From positions 1 to 46,032 of the forward strand of contig JBGAPT010000013.1 of the NCBI GenBank assembly GCA_044221135.1: 46,032 nt of DNA. Direction: 5' to 3'. The notes beneath the pieces are model-generated. The model ran no database searches, was not told the DNA's origin, and saw only the letters and a list, made by a program, of their open reading frames with translations. The position numbers and the translations under genes were made by a program. Positions within the stretch are counted from its first letter, which is position 1. The number at the start of each line of letters is the position of its first letter. Shown piece after piece: positions 33,914 through 42,239 of the stretch. This DNA is from UBA4722 sp044221135 (GTDB lineage: Bacteria > Pseudomonadota > Gammaproteobacteria > DSM-16500).

Positions 33914-34996
33914 ATGAAAAAATTAAATTTATTCTGCTACTGCATAATAAGTCTATTAGTTTGCTTCACTAGTCAAACAAGTTTTGCAATCAACGTTCAT
34001 GCAGGCGCTAAGATGCTTGATATTAAAAATTATCGAGATACTGACAAGCCATGCAATTTTCCATACTGTGATGTAGTACTTGCTAGCACTTGCGATGAGA
34101 CGCAAGGAACTTGTTATAGTGCAACCTCTAACAGTGTATCAAAATTTGATATAACACATCAAAAAATAACAAATCTCTATGACAATAAATCCATGAATAA
34201 CGATGCATTAAGTCTCTATTTTGATAAAAAAGATAAGCTGTATATGGGCACTACTCGGGGAGTATTCATAAAAAATGTAAATAGCGATACGCCCGCCACA
34301 TTCATACCCTCTTTTGATTATTCAATGATAAATAATATATTTGTTGATTCACAAGAAACGATTTTTGCTGCAACTCATGGACAAGGATTAAAGATAGGTA
34401 CGAAACAGATAGATAATACGTATATTGTTAAAACTTATCTTGAAAATACTTTTGTACGAGGTATGTTTGTTGATACACAGGGAACAGTTTATGTAGGCAC
34501 AAACAGGAGTAGTGATGTACCCAGTCTATTCTGGGTAGGAAAAAAAGAAAATGGGCTTTATACATTTACTTCTTATCCTATTCCTGTAGCTAACGAATGG
34601 ATACATTGTATATTCGTTGATTTGAAGGGAGTTGTATATATTGGCACTACTCATGGCTTACTGATAGGAAGAAAAAATACTGAAGGTTCTTACACATTGA
34701 CTAATTATGATTACTCTTCTGATAAAAATAGCAATAGTGTATTGAGTCTCTATGTGACACCACAAGGAATAATTTACGCAGGCACTGAAGTCGGATTTTT
34801 TACAGCAAAAGAAGTCAACGGCGATTACGACATAGTCACTTATTTTGACTATCCTCCAGTAGATCCTGTCATTACCTGGTGCTATCCGGATACTCAAGCA
34901 ATAAAAAGCATCTATGCTGATTCACAAGGAACAGTTTACCTTGGAACTTCTGATGGTTTATCAGTAGGACACTTACCTCAGGATAGTACAACATAA
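33914..34996 (+). CDS. secreted beta-propeller-like repeat protein
   Basis: A 360-residue protein with a signal peptide (MKKLNLFCYCIISLLVCFTS then QTSFA, cleavage near residue 25) and an AGAGGA ribosome site. At least six repeats of about 45 residues share the pattern (I/L)xxIFVDxxGxxYxGTxxGLxIG. They are at residues 98-120, 139-162, 181-210, 230-253, 276-298 and 330-353, for example IFVDLKGVVYIGTTHGLLIG. The pattern is that of the Reg_prop/ligand-binding beta-propeller blades found in hybrid sensor kinases, but here it is a stand-alone exported protein with no membrane anchor. Cysteines 47, 52, 60 and 67 cluster in the first blade and Cys323 is near the end. Function is unknown; binding of a sugar or host ligand is a guess. 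Confidence 0.82.
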   Translation: MKKLNLFCYCIISLLVCFTSQTSFAINVHAGAKMLDIKNYRDTDKPCNFPYCDVVLASTCDETQGTCYSATSNSVSKFDITHQKITNLYDNKSMNNDALSLYFDKKDKLYMGTTRGVFIKNVNSDTPATFIPSFDYSMINNIFVDSQETIFAATHGQGLKIGTKQIDNTYIVKTYLENTFVRGMFVDTQGTVYVGTNRSSDVPSLFWVGKKENGLYTFTSYPIPVANEWIHCIFVDLKGVVYIGTTHGLLIGRKNTEGSYTLTNYDYSSDKNSNSVLSLYVTPQGIIYAGTEVGFFTAKEVNGDYDIVTYFDYPPVDPVITWCYPDTQAIKSIYADSQGTVYLGTSDGLSVGHLPQDSTT

Positions 34997-35009
34997 AGAG
35001 TCTATTACA

Positions 35010-35061
35010 CTGGGCAGAAGATCATACTGGTCCTGCCCAGTGATACCCTCCAAGAGGTATC
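35010..35061 (+). terminator. two successive hairpins after the propeller gene
   Basis: CTGGGCAG at 35010-35017 pairs with CTGCCCAG at 35033-35040, and GATACC-CTCCAAGA-GGTATC follows at 35042-35061. There is no T-run, so intrinsic termination is only likely, not shown. Confidence 0.5.
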
Positions 35062-35128
35062 CTAATCACATTTATTAATATACAATTGCGCCATTCTATT
35101 TAATTTCACTTACTACGATTAAAGTACA

Positions 35129-36259
35129 ATGAGAATTGGAATCGGCAGTACCAAGTTAGAACCTACTCTATGCCATGGTCGTATAGATGGTATAGGCGTC
35201 TATGTACAATGCTTACTCCAATACTATAACAGGCTTGGCTACCCTGTGTTACCAGTGAGTTATCCCTCTTTACGACACCCTTGGCGCAAACCATTACTAC
35301 CTGCTAGCACGCACTTTAGCGCACCTTACTCACTTGCAACAGCAGCCGCACTCACTCCCTTCGGCTCGCAACTGAACTGCTCTTTAGAGAAAAAAATAGA
35401 TCTTTTCCATGCGACGGACTATCTCATCCCACGATTTAACAAAATTCCTGTAGTCGCAACACTGCATGATGCCATTATGTTAAAACATCCTGAATGGTGT
35501 AACCCGCATCTTAGAAAATTAAAAAATTTTCTTATAAAACGCTCTCTAACATGGACTGACCATGTGATTGCTATTTCTAAAGCAATGGTTCCTGATTTAG
35601 TAGAGTATTGGGGCGTCGCTGAAAATAAAATTAGCGTAGTGTATCAAGGTATAAGTGATTGGTGGCTAGAAAAAATTTCTGCTGAAGCTAAAAAAACTGT
35701 CCTGGACAAATTTAATCTTAAAGAAAATTTTTTACTTTCTGTAGGCACCTTGCAACCTCGAAAAAACTTCACTCGTATTATTCAAGCCTATGAATCACTA
35801 CCCGATGCAATACAAAAAAAACATAAGCTGGTTTTAGTAGGAAAAGACGGGTGGCAATCCACCGAAATACGTCATGAAATATTACGAATAACCGCTGAAA
35901 ATAAAGCAGTATGGCTACAATATGTCACTCAAGAAGAGTTACGCGTACTATACCAAAGTGCACAATTACTTTTATTCCCTTCTCTTTCAGAAGGATTTGG
36001 TTTACCCATTTTGGAAGCCTTTGCTTCTAACGTTCCTGTCATTACTTCAAATACAACTTCACTTCCTGAAGCAGCAGGAGATGCCGCTTATTTTGTTGAT
36101 CCCTGCAGTGTAGAGGAAATCAGTCAAGGCATCATTACTCTTTTAGAAAATCCTTCTTTATGCGCAACATTAATTACAAAAGGCCATGAAAGAGTACAGC
36201 AATTTACTTTAAAAAAATGCGCAGAAGAAACACTCCGTGTTTATCGAAGTATTTGCTAA
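35129..36259 (+). CDS. family 4 glycosyltransferase
   Basis: A 376-residue GT4 enzyme. The N-terminal domain begins MRIGIGSTKLEP and has GRIDGIGVYVQCLLQYY, the glycine loop for acceptor binding, and LFHATDYLIPRFNKIPVVAT with TLHDAIMLKHPEWC. The C-terminal domain has LLSVGTLQPRKNFTRIIQAY, KLVLVGKDGWQS, and the EX7E region SEGFGLPILEAFASNVPVIT with TTSLPEAAGDAAYFVDP. These motifs match mannosyl- or rhamnosyltransferases of O-antigen loci (WbpY/MtfB-like). The start codon lacks a strong ribosome site. It is followed after 134 bases by the NTPDase gene on the same strand. Confidence 0.9.
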   Translation: MRIGIGSTKLEPTLCHGRIDGIGVYVQCLLQYYNRLGYPVLPVSYPSLRHPWRKPLLPASTHFSAPYSLATAAALTPFGSQLNCSLEKKIDLFHATDYLIPRFNKIPVVATLHDAIMLKHPEWCNPHLRKLKNFLIKRSLTWTDHVIAISKAMVPDLVEYWGVAENKISVVYQGISDWWLEKISAEAKKTVLDKFNLKENFLLSVGTLQPRKNFTRIIQAYESLPDAIQKKHKLVLVGKDGWQSTEIRHEILRITAENKAVWLQYVTQEELRVLYQSAQLLLFPSLSEGFGLPILEAFASNVPVITSNTTSLPEAAGDAAYFVDPCSVEEISQGIITLLENPSLCATLITKGHERVQQFTLKKCAEETLRVYRSIC

Positions 36260-36393
36260 TATTATGGATAAGCTGCGATATTCGCACAGCTCACTCAAAT
36301 CTTCAGTCTATTCAAATGAGTTTTTTCAGCTATTGCGTAATAATTCACATAGTTTATACTAAATGCATATTTAAAAAACAATACAGGCATTCT

Positions 36394-37578
36394 ATGATAG
36401 CTCTCAAAACACTTATCACCTGCATCCTAGGCAGTCTATTAATGGGTTTCACCACAGTAGCCTTAGCGGTAGACTGGAACTATTCAATCATTGTTGATGC
36501 TGGCAGTTCAGGCTCGCGTTTGTATTTATTTCGATATCATACTGACACAAGCTTACCTACCATTGAAGATATTTCAGTGATCCCGAATAAAACCAATGAA
36601 CCACTTGCTTCCTTCGATACAAATCCAACAGTCATATTTTCCTTGGATAGCTTATTCAACGCAGCAATCACCACACTTCAAGCTCAAGGGGTTGATCCCA
36701 AAACAGTACCTGTTAGTCTGTTTGGTACAGCCGGCATGAGATTATTACTTTTAGATAAACAACAATTGATTTACAACACAATGATCGAGCATCTAAAAAC
36801 ACAATACTCATTTACCTCTATCACTGCCAAAACAATTTCAGGGAAAGAAGAAGGTATTTATGATTGGTTAGATGTTAATTATCTTGCTAACAATTTTACC
36901 GAGTCAGGGTCAACACTAGGATCCATTGACATAGGGGGTGCATCTATGGAAATGGTTTTTGCAACAAAAGAGGGACAATCTGATAAAGCTATTACTTTAA
37001 TTATTAATGGACAAACGTATACTGTTTACAGCAACAGTGTGTTAGGCCTAGGCCAAGATGAAGCGCTCAAAAACATTAATTTAGATATGGCTTCTGCATC
37101 ATGCTATCCCGCTGGCTCTTTATCTACTAATGATCATTTTGATTTTAATGCCTGCAATAAGCTTTATTCAAATGTATTGAATAACACATTACAACAAAAT
37201 GATAAGCCCTCTATTCCAGATCAACAAAAATTTATTGCATTCGGCAGTGTTTATTATGTCTTTAAGTTTTTTGCACCGGCTCCAACGCTATCGCAAATAA
37301 CACTCACTTTAAATAAAAATACGCTGGAAAAAAATATCAATATTGTTTGTACTACAGCATGGCAAGCTTTAAAAGAGAAATACCCTACAGATAATTACCT
37401 TTCAAGCGAATGTGCAAATGGAATTTATATCGATGAATTACTTTTTGGGATCAATGGGTACCAGCTACAAGGATCACAGCTCGAGATTTCAAACGTCATA
37501 GACCAAAAACCTATTGGCTGGCCTTTAGGTGCTCTTTTATATCAATTAATTAAGCATCCTGATCAAATTGGATTTTAA
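36394..37578 (+). CDS. secreted ecto-NTPDase (GDA1/CD39 family apyrase)
   Basis: A 394-residue nucleoside tri/diphosphate hydrolase of the eukaryotic-type GDA1/CD39 family. The ATG at 36394 is chosen, 59 codons inside a longer frame, because it starts a signal peptide (MIALKTLITCILGSLLMGFT then TVALA, cleavage after 25). All five apyrase conserved regions are visible: ACR1 VDAGSSGSRLYLFRY (34-48), ACR2 FGTAGMRLL (110-118), ACR3 SGKEEGIYDWLDVNYL (149-164, catalytic Glu153), ACR4 SIDIGGASMEM (177-187) and ACR5 GWPLGALLY near the end. Legionella pneumophila has a secreted NTPDase of about this size needed for growth in host cells. The protein should act in the periplasm or the host vacuole. Stop codons of this gene and glmM are two bases apart, facing. 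Confidence 0.94.
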   Translation: MIALKTLITCILGSLLMGFTTVALAVDWNYSIIVDAGSSGSRLYLFRYHTDTSLPTIEDISVIPNKTNEPLASFDTNPTVIFSLDSLFNAAITTLQAQGVDPKTVPVSLFGTAGMRLLLLDKQQLIYNTMIEHLKTQYSFTSITAKTISGKEEGIYDWLDVNYLANNFTESGSTLGSIDIGGASMEMVFATKEGQSDKAITLIINGQTYTVYSNSVLGLGQDEALKNINLDMASASCYPAGSLSTNDHFDFNACNKLYSNVLNNTLQQNDKPSIPDQQKFIAFGSVYYVFKFFAPAPTLSQITLTLNKNTLEKNINIVCTTAWQALKEKYPTDNYLSSECANGIYIDELLFGINGYQLQGSQLEISNVIDQKPIGWPLGALLYQLIKHPDQIGF

Positions 37579-37580
37579 AA

Positions 37581-38942
37581 TTACCCCGCCAAATCTTCTT
37601 CCACTATTGCCGCAAGTTGATTCGCGAATTGTTTAATATCATTCTCATCTTCACCTTCAACCATGACGCGCACCAGTGATTCCGTACCTGAGCAACGTAA
37701 TAAAACACGGCCGCTATGACCTAATTTTTTTTCGATCGTTTTTAAAACGGCTTGAATACGTGGCTTGCTAGTTAAGTCACACGTCATCGGTACTTTTACA
37801 TTCACTAAAATTTGAGGATATTTATGTAAGCCTGTTTTAAGTTGAGCAAGCGATTGATTTTTATGACGCATCGCTGAGACTACTTGCAACGCGGTAATAA
37901 TACCATCGCCTGTGGTAATTGCATCAGAGCAGATAATGTGGCCAGAAGGTTCACCACCTAGGTGCCATTGGCGTTTAGTTAATTCTGCAATGATATGACG
38001 ATCCCCCACAGGGACACGTACAAAAGGGACAGTTAAAGCTTGTAAAGCATGCTCTAAGCCAATATTGGACATGAGAGTGCCCACCACACCGCCTTTTAGT
38101 GCGCCTATCTCCTGTCGATGCTTAACAATGATATACAACAACTCATCGCCATCTAAGATATGTCCTTGATGATCAACCATCATCACACGATCACCATCAC
38201 CATCCAATGCAATACCTAAATCGGCTTGTTCCAAGAGAACACGGTGTTGCAATGTGGCAGGATACGTTGCACCGCAGTTTAAATTAATATTCAGACCATT
38301 AGGCTCAACACCGATCTCAATAACATCCGCGCCCAATTCACGTAATACATTCGGTGCAATGTGATAGGCTGCGCCATTCGCACAATCCACTACAATTTTC
38401 AGTCCACTCAGATGAGTGTCGGAAGAAACAGTGCTTTTACAAAATTCAATATAACGACCTGGTGCATCGACAACTCGCACTGCTTTGCCCAAACAGGCAG
38501 AATCGACTGTAGTCATGCTTTGTTCAAGCTGCGCTTCAATAGCCGCCTCAACCTCATCAGGCAATTTAGTACCTGCCGCAGAAAAAAACTTAATGCCATT
38601 ATCATAATAAGGATTATGCGATGCGCTAATGACAATACCTGCTTGCGCACGTAAAGTACGTGTTAGATAAGCAATAGCGGGTGTTGGCATGGGGCCTACT
38701 AATTGTGTATCTATGCCAGCAGCCGAGAGACCTGCTTCAAGCACAGATTCAAACATGTACCCGGAGATACGAGTATCCTTCCCAATAAGTACTTTGCCAT
38801 AACCCTGACGCGCCAATACTTTTCCAACTGCCCAACCCAGCTTTAAAATAAATTCCGCATTAATTGGCCACACACCTACCTTGCCCCGAATACCGTCGGT
38901 GCCAAAGTAAGTGCGCAAGTGTGTTTGAGGATTAGTAACCAC
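37581..38942 (-). CDS. glmM: phosphoglucosamine mutase
   Basis: GlmM, 453 residues, converts glucosamine-6-phosphate to glucosamine-1-phosphate for peptidoglycan and LPS. The N-terminus RTYFGTDGIRGKVG is typical, the phosphoserine loop is GIVISASHNPYYDNGIKFF (active Ser108), the metal loop is LDGDGDRVMMVD, the sugar-binding loop is GGEPSGHII, and the phosphate loop near the end is RCSGTESLVRVMVEG. The GTG start overlaps the ftsH stop by 11 bases. In E. coli and many relatives folP lies between ftsH and glmM; it is absent here. Confidence 0.97.
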   Translation of the reverse strand: MVTNPQTHLRTYFGTDGIRGKVGVWPINAEFILKLGWAVGKVLARQGYGKVLIGKDTRISGYMFESVLEAGLSAAGIDTQLVGPMPTPAIAYLTRTLRAQAGIVISASHNPYYDNGIKFFSAAGTKLPDEVEAAIEAQLEQSMTTVDSACLGKAVRVVDAPGRYIEFCKSTVSSDTHLSGLKIVVDCANGAAYHIAPNVLRELGADVIEIGVEPNGLNINLNCGATYPATLQHRVLLEQADLGIALDGDGDRVMMVDHQGHILDGDELLYIIVKHRQEIGALKGGVVGTLMSNIGLEHALQALTVPFVRVPVGDRHIIAELTKRQWHLGGEPSGHIICSDAITTGDGIITALQVVSAMRHKNQSLAQLKTGLHKYPQILVNVKVPMTCDLTSKPRIQAVLKTIEKKLGHSGRVLLRCSGTESLVRVMVEGEDENDIKQFANQLAAIVEEDLAG

Positions 38943-40872
38943 TGCTTTGATCTTGCACGGGATTAGATTTAAGCGTATCCGTTAGATCAGATGTCCCTTC
39001 ATCCGATTCTTTTTTCGCTTTACGTTTTTTTTGATTACTGTTTGAATCACCCCAGCCTGAGGGCTCACGTACAGGCTTACCTGTCATAATGTCATTAATC
39101 TGATCTATATCAAGCGTTTCATATTTGATAAGCGCTTCAGCCATCGCATGTAATATTCCAAGATTGTCTTTCAAGATTTTTTCTGCACGCTGGTAATTTC
39201 TATCTATGATTTCACGTACTTCTTGATCGATAATACCCGAGGTAGATTCAGAAATTTCTTTATGTCGTGCCACAGCATGGCCTAAGAACACTTCACGCTC
39301 ATCATCACCAAAAGTAAGCGGACCCAGCTTCGCAGACAAACCCCATCTTGTCACCATATTACGAGCTAATTCAGTTGATTTTTGAATATCGTTAGAAGCA
39401 CCTGTTGTTACTTTTTCAACACCAAATATTAATTCTTCCGCTATACGTCCGCCAAATAAACTCGAAATTTTACTTTCTAAATATTCTTTGCTATGACTGT
39501 AGCGATCGCCTTCTGGCAAAAACATGGTGACACCCAACGCTCTGCCACGCGGAATAATAGTGACTTTATGCACGGGATCGTGCTCAGGTACAAACAAACC
39601 TACAATAGCATGACCTGCTTCATGATAGGCCGTCAGTTTTTTCTCTGAGTCACTCATCACCATAGAACGACGTTCAGCACCCATGATCACTTTATCTTTC
39701 GCTTTTTCAAACTCTTCCATCCCTACCGCACGCTTATTAGCACGTGCAGCAAAAAGAGCCGCTTCATTCACAATATTGGCTAAATCTGCGCCAGAAAATC
39801 CAGGTGTACCCCGAGCAATAATAGCGGGCTCTACATCGTCTGCAAGTGTAACCTTACGCATGTGCACCCGTATAATTTGCTCACGACCTCGAACATCAGG
39901 CAAGCCAACTGTTACCTGGCGATCAAAACGACCTGGTCGCAACAATGCATTATCTAATACATCCGGTCTATTTGTTGCAGCAATGACGATAACGCCTTCA
40001 TTACCTTGAAAACCATCCATTTCGACCAATAATTGATTCAACGTTTGTTCACGTTCATCGTGCCCACCTCCAAGCCCTGCGCCACGATGACGGCCTACTG
40101 CATCTATTTCATCAATAAAAATAATGCAAGGCGCCTGTTTTTTAGCTTGTTCAAACATATCACGTACACGTGAAGCACCCACACCTACAAACATTTCTAC
40201 GAAATCGGAACCTGAAATCGTGAAGAAGGGTACTTTTGCCTCCCCCGCAACAGCTCTAGCCAACAATGTTTTACCCGTTCCTGGAGGCCCTACTAATAAA
40301 ACACCTTGTGGAATTTTTCCACCTAATTTTTGAAATTTACCGGGATCACGCAAGAAATCAACTAACTCTTTCACTTCTTCTTTTGCTTCTTCCACACCCG
40401 CTACATCGGCAAATGTTACTTTCACCTGATCTTCGCCTAGCAAGCGCGCGCGACTACGGCCAAAAGAAAAAGCACCGCCACGTCCGCCACCGGTTTGCTG
40501 ACGTAGCACATAAATCCAGATAGCAAATAAGACAATCCAAGGGAGAAGGTTAAGAAGATGCATCAATAAACCCGGTTGTTCAGGAGGACGGCCTTTTACT
40601 ATGACGCCTTTATCAAGCAAATCTTTTAAGAGTGTTGTGTCATAGGTCATCGGAAGATAGGTAGCAAACGCTTTATTATTCTGCATGACGCCTGTGACAT
40701 CTTGATCTGAAATCGTCACTGCACTGACATTACCCTGACGCACTTCATTGACAAAGGTAGAATAACTAATCTTGTCCTCTGCTTCGCGCTTAGGTCCAAA
40801 CATATTAAATACGGAAACAAGGACGATTCCTGCCACCATCCACAAGAGTATTGTTTTGATCGTATCGTTCAC
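38932..40872 (-). CDS. ftsH: ATP-dependent zinc metalloprotease FtsH
   Basis: FtsH, 646 residues, the membrane AAA protease that in enterics degrades LpxC and sigma-32. Two membrane helices (about 7-24 and 103-122) flank a small periplasmic domain. Walker A is GPPGTGKT (195-202), Walker B IIFIDEIDAVG (240-250), the second region of homology ends NRPDVLDNALLRPGRFDRQ, and the zinc site HEAGH is at 417-421 with a distal Asp further on (TTGASNDIQKSTELAR). The C-terminus is a charged tail. Its presence in the same window as lpxC is suggestive, but whether it controls LpxC here is unknown. Confidence 0.98.
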   Translation of the reverse strand: MNDTIKTILLWMVAGIVLVSVFNMFGPKREAEDKISYSTFVNEVRQGNVSAVTISDQDVTGVMQNNKAFATYLPMTYDTTLLKDLLDKGVIVKGRPPEQPGLLMHLLNLLPWIVLFAIWIYVLRQQTGGGRGGAFSFGRSRARLLGEDQVKVTFADVAGVEEAKEEVKELVDFLRDPGKFQKLGGKIPQGVLLVGPPGTGKTLLARAVAGEAKVPFFTISGSDFVEMFVGVGASRVRDMFEQAKKQAPCIIFIDEIDAVGRHRGAGLGGGHDEREQTLNQLLVEMDGFQGNEGVIVIAATNRPDVLDNALLRPGRFDRQVTVGLPDVRGREQIIRVHMRKVTLADDVEPAIIARGTPGFSGADLANIVNEAALFAARANKRAVGMEEFEKAKDKVIMGAERRSMVMSDSEKKLTAYHEAGHAIVGLFVPEHDPVHKVTIIPRGRALGVTMFLPEGDRYSHSKEYLESKISSLFGGRIAEELIFGVEKVTTGASNDIQKSTELARNMVTRWGLSAKLGPLTFGDDEREVFLGHAVARHKEISESTSGIIDQEVREIIDRNYQRAEKILKDNLGILHAMAEALIKYETLDIDQINDIMTGKPVREPSGWGDSNSNQKKRKAKKESDEGTSDLTDTLKSNPVQDQSSGY

Positions 40873-40927
40873 TAGGGAGAACCTCTTCTTTACCTAATAG
40901 GGTAGGTCTATTAATCATACATCAACT

Positions 40928-41545
40928 TTACTGATTTTTCGCTAAAATATAAACTTCATTTGAGCGGCCGCGAGAGGCTTTGGGTTTGCGAGTGACTACT
41001 TTTTTGAAGTGACGGCGCACTTCGAGCAAGAATAAGTCAAATCCCTCTCCATAAAACATTTTTACCAAAAAACCACCCTCATCCTTCAATACAGATAAAG
41101 CAAAGCTCAGTGCCAACTCAGCAAGCCCAATCATACGTGGAATATCCACACTATTCATGCCGCTAAAATTCGGCGCCATATCTGAAATAACCCAATCGAC
41201 CTTTGCCGTTCCAATACGTTGCACTAACTCTTGCTCTAACGCCGCTTCACTAAAATCACCCTGAATAAATTCAACACCCGAGATGGGTTCCATGGGTAAT
41301 ACATCCAAAGCAATAACGCGACCCTTTTTGCCAACGAGTTTAACAACTAGCTCAGACCAGCTGCCAGGCGCTGCTCCCAAATCAATAACCGTCATGCCTG
41401 GTTTAAATAATTTATCACGTTCGTGAATTTCTTTTAATTTATAAACAGCGCGCGATCTCCATCCTTCTTTCTGAGCTTCCTTAACATAATGATCAGAAAA
41501 ATGCTCATGAAGCCAACGTCGACTGCTGCTACTCTGACTAGGCAT
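40928..41545 (-). CDS. rlmE: 23S rRNA 2'-O-ribose U2552 methyltransferase
   Basis: RlmE/FtsJ/RrmJ, 205 residues, methylates U2552 of 23S rRNA in late 50S assembly. The N-terminal SSRRWLHEHFSDHYVKEAQK and SRAVYKLKEI are typical, the SAM motif is DLGAAPGSWSEL (55-66), and the catalytic residues fall in YKLKEI (Lys36 or 38), VISDMAPNFSG and FLVKMFYGEG with a Glu in the last segment. It lies 55 bases before ftsH, the order seen across gammaproteobacteria. Confidence 0.96.
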   Translation of the reverse strand: MPSQSSSSRRWLHEHFSDHYVKEAQKEGWRSRAVYKLKEIHERDKLFKPGMTVIDLGAAPGSWSELVVKLVGKKGRVIALDVLPMEPISGVEFIQGDFSEAALEQELVQRIGTAKVDWVISDMAPNFSGMNSVDIPRMIGLAELALSFALSVLKDEGGFLVKMFYGEGFDLFLLEVRRHFKKVVTRKPKASRGRSNEVYILAKNQ

Positions 41546-41559
41546 AAGCTCTATAAAAC

Positions 41560-42036
41560 CTAAGTATGGGCCACTGAAATAATTTCATATTCGATCACTC
41601 CATCCGGTGTACTGACTTCCACAATATCTTCAACTGATTTTCCAATCAGAGCACGAGCAATAGGCGCACTAATGGAAATTTTTTGTAATTTAATATCTGC
41701 TTCATCATCACCCACAATTTTATAAGTCACTTTTTCTTGTGTAGCAGTATTCAGCAGAGTCACTGTCGTACCAAATATCACTTTATTGGTATTTTGTATT
41801 TGAGTGACATCAATGACTTGAACATTTGATAATTTACCTTCAATCTCCAAAATACGCCCTTCAATAAAACTTTGTTGTTCTCGTGCAGCATGGTATTCAG
41901 CGTTTTCTTTTAAATCGCCATGCGCTCTTGCTTCTGCAATGGCATCTATAATACGAGGACGTTCTACCGTTTTTAATCGTTGCAGTTCTTCACGTAACAA
42001 TGTTGCACCAAGCACCGTCATTGGAATCTTTGCCAT
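41560..42036 (-). CDS. greA: transcription elongation factor GreA
   Basis: GreA, 158 residues, restarts backtracked RNA polymerase by stimulating transcript cleavage. The N-terminal coiled-coil carries the tip motif ARAHGDLKENAEYHAAREQQ (Asp41 and Glu44 are the acidic tip residues) and the C-terminal FKBP-like domain has the family segments FGTTVTLLNT, YKIVGDDEADIKLQKISI and SAPIARALIGKSVEDIVEV. It is 14 bases upstream of rlmE. Its own upstream region contains the 180-bp palindrome. Confidence 0.97.
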   Translation of the reverse strand: MAKIPMTVLGATLLREELQRLKTVERPRIIDAIAEARAHGDLKENAEYHAAREQQSFIEGRILEIEGKLSNVQVIDVTQIQNTNKVIFGTTVTLLNTATQEKVTYKIVGDDEADIKLQKISISAPIARALIGKSVEDIVEVSTPDGVIEYEIISVAHT

Positions 42037-42059
42037 ATGTAAACCCTCTTTATCGTTTT

Positions 42060-42239
42060 ATATCTGTAGCGCCTGGTTTTTAGGTGTTGTAACTTTCAAT
42101 GTACAAGAGATTTAGGGAGTTTTACTTCGAAAAATACGCCGGAATAGCAAGCTATTTCAAGTGTTTTTCGAAGTAAAACTCCCTAAAGGTCGCCGTACAG
42201 TGGACGTTACAACATCTAAAACACAGGCGCTACAGATAT
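42060..42239. mobile_element. 180-bp MITE-like palindrome between dnaJ and greA
   Basis: The two halves are imperfect complements over nearly the whole length. Perfect 16-base ends (ATATCTGTAGCGCCTG at 42060-42075 and its complement at 42224-42239) are followed inward by a second strong stem containing TTTAGGGAGTTTTACTTCGA and the centre GAATAGCAAGCTATTTC. TTTA flanks the TATCTG...CAGATA ends on both sides (42057-42060 and 42239-42242), a possible 4-base target duplication. No transposase is encoded. The right end lies inside the dnaJ coding sequence and supplies its last codons and stop. Confidence 0.85.

Noticed and set aside
36217..37578. NTPDase starting at 36217
   Set aside because: The first 59 codons overlap the preceding glycosyltransferase, look non-coding and would destroy the signal peptide that begins at 36394.
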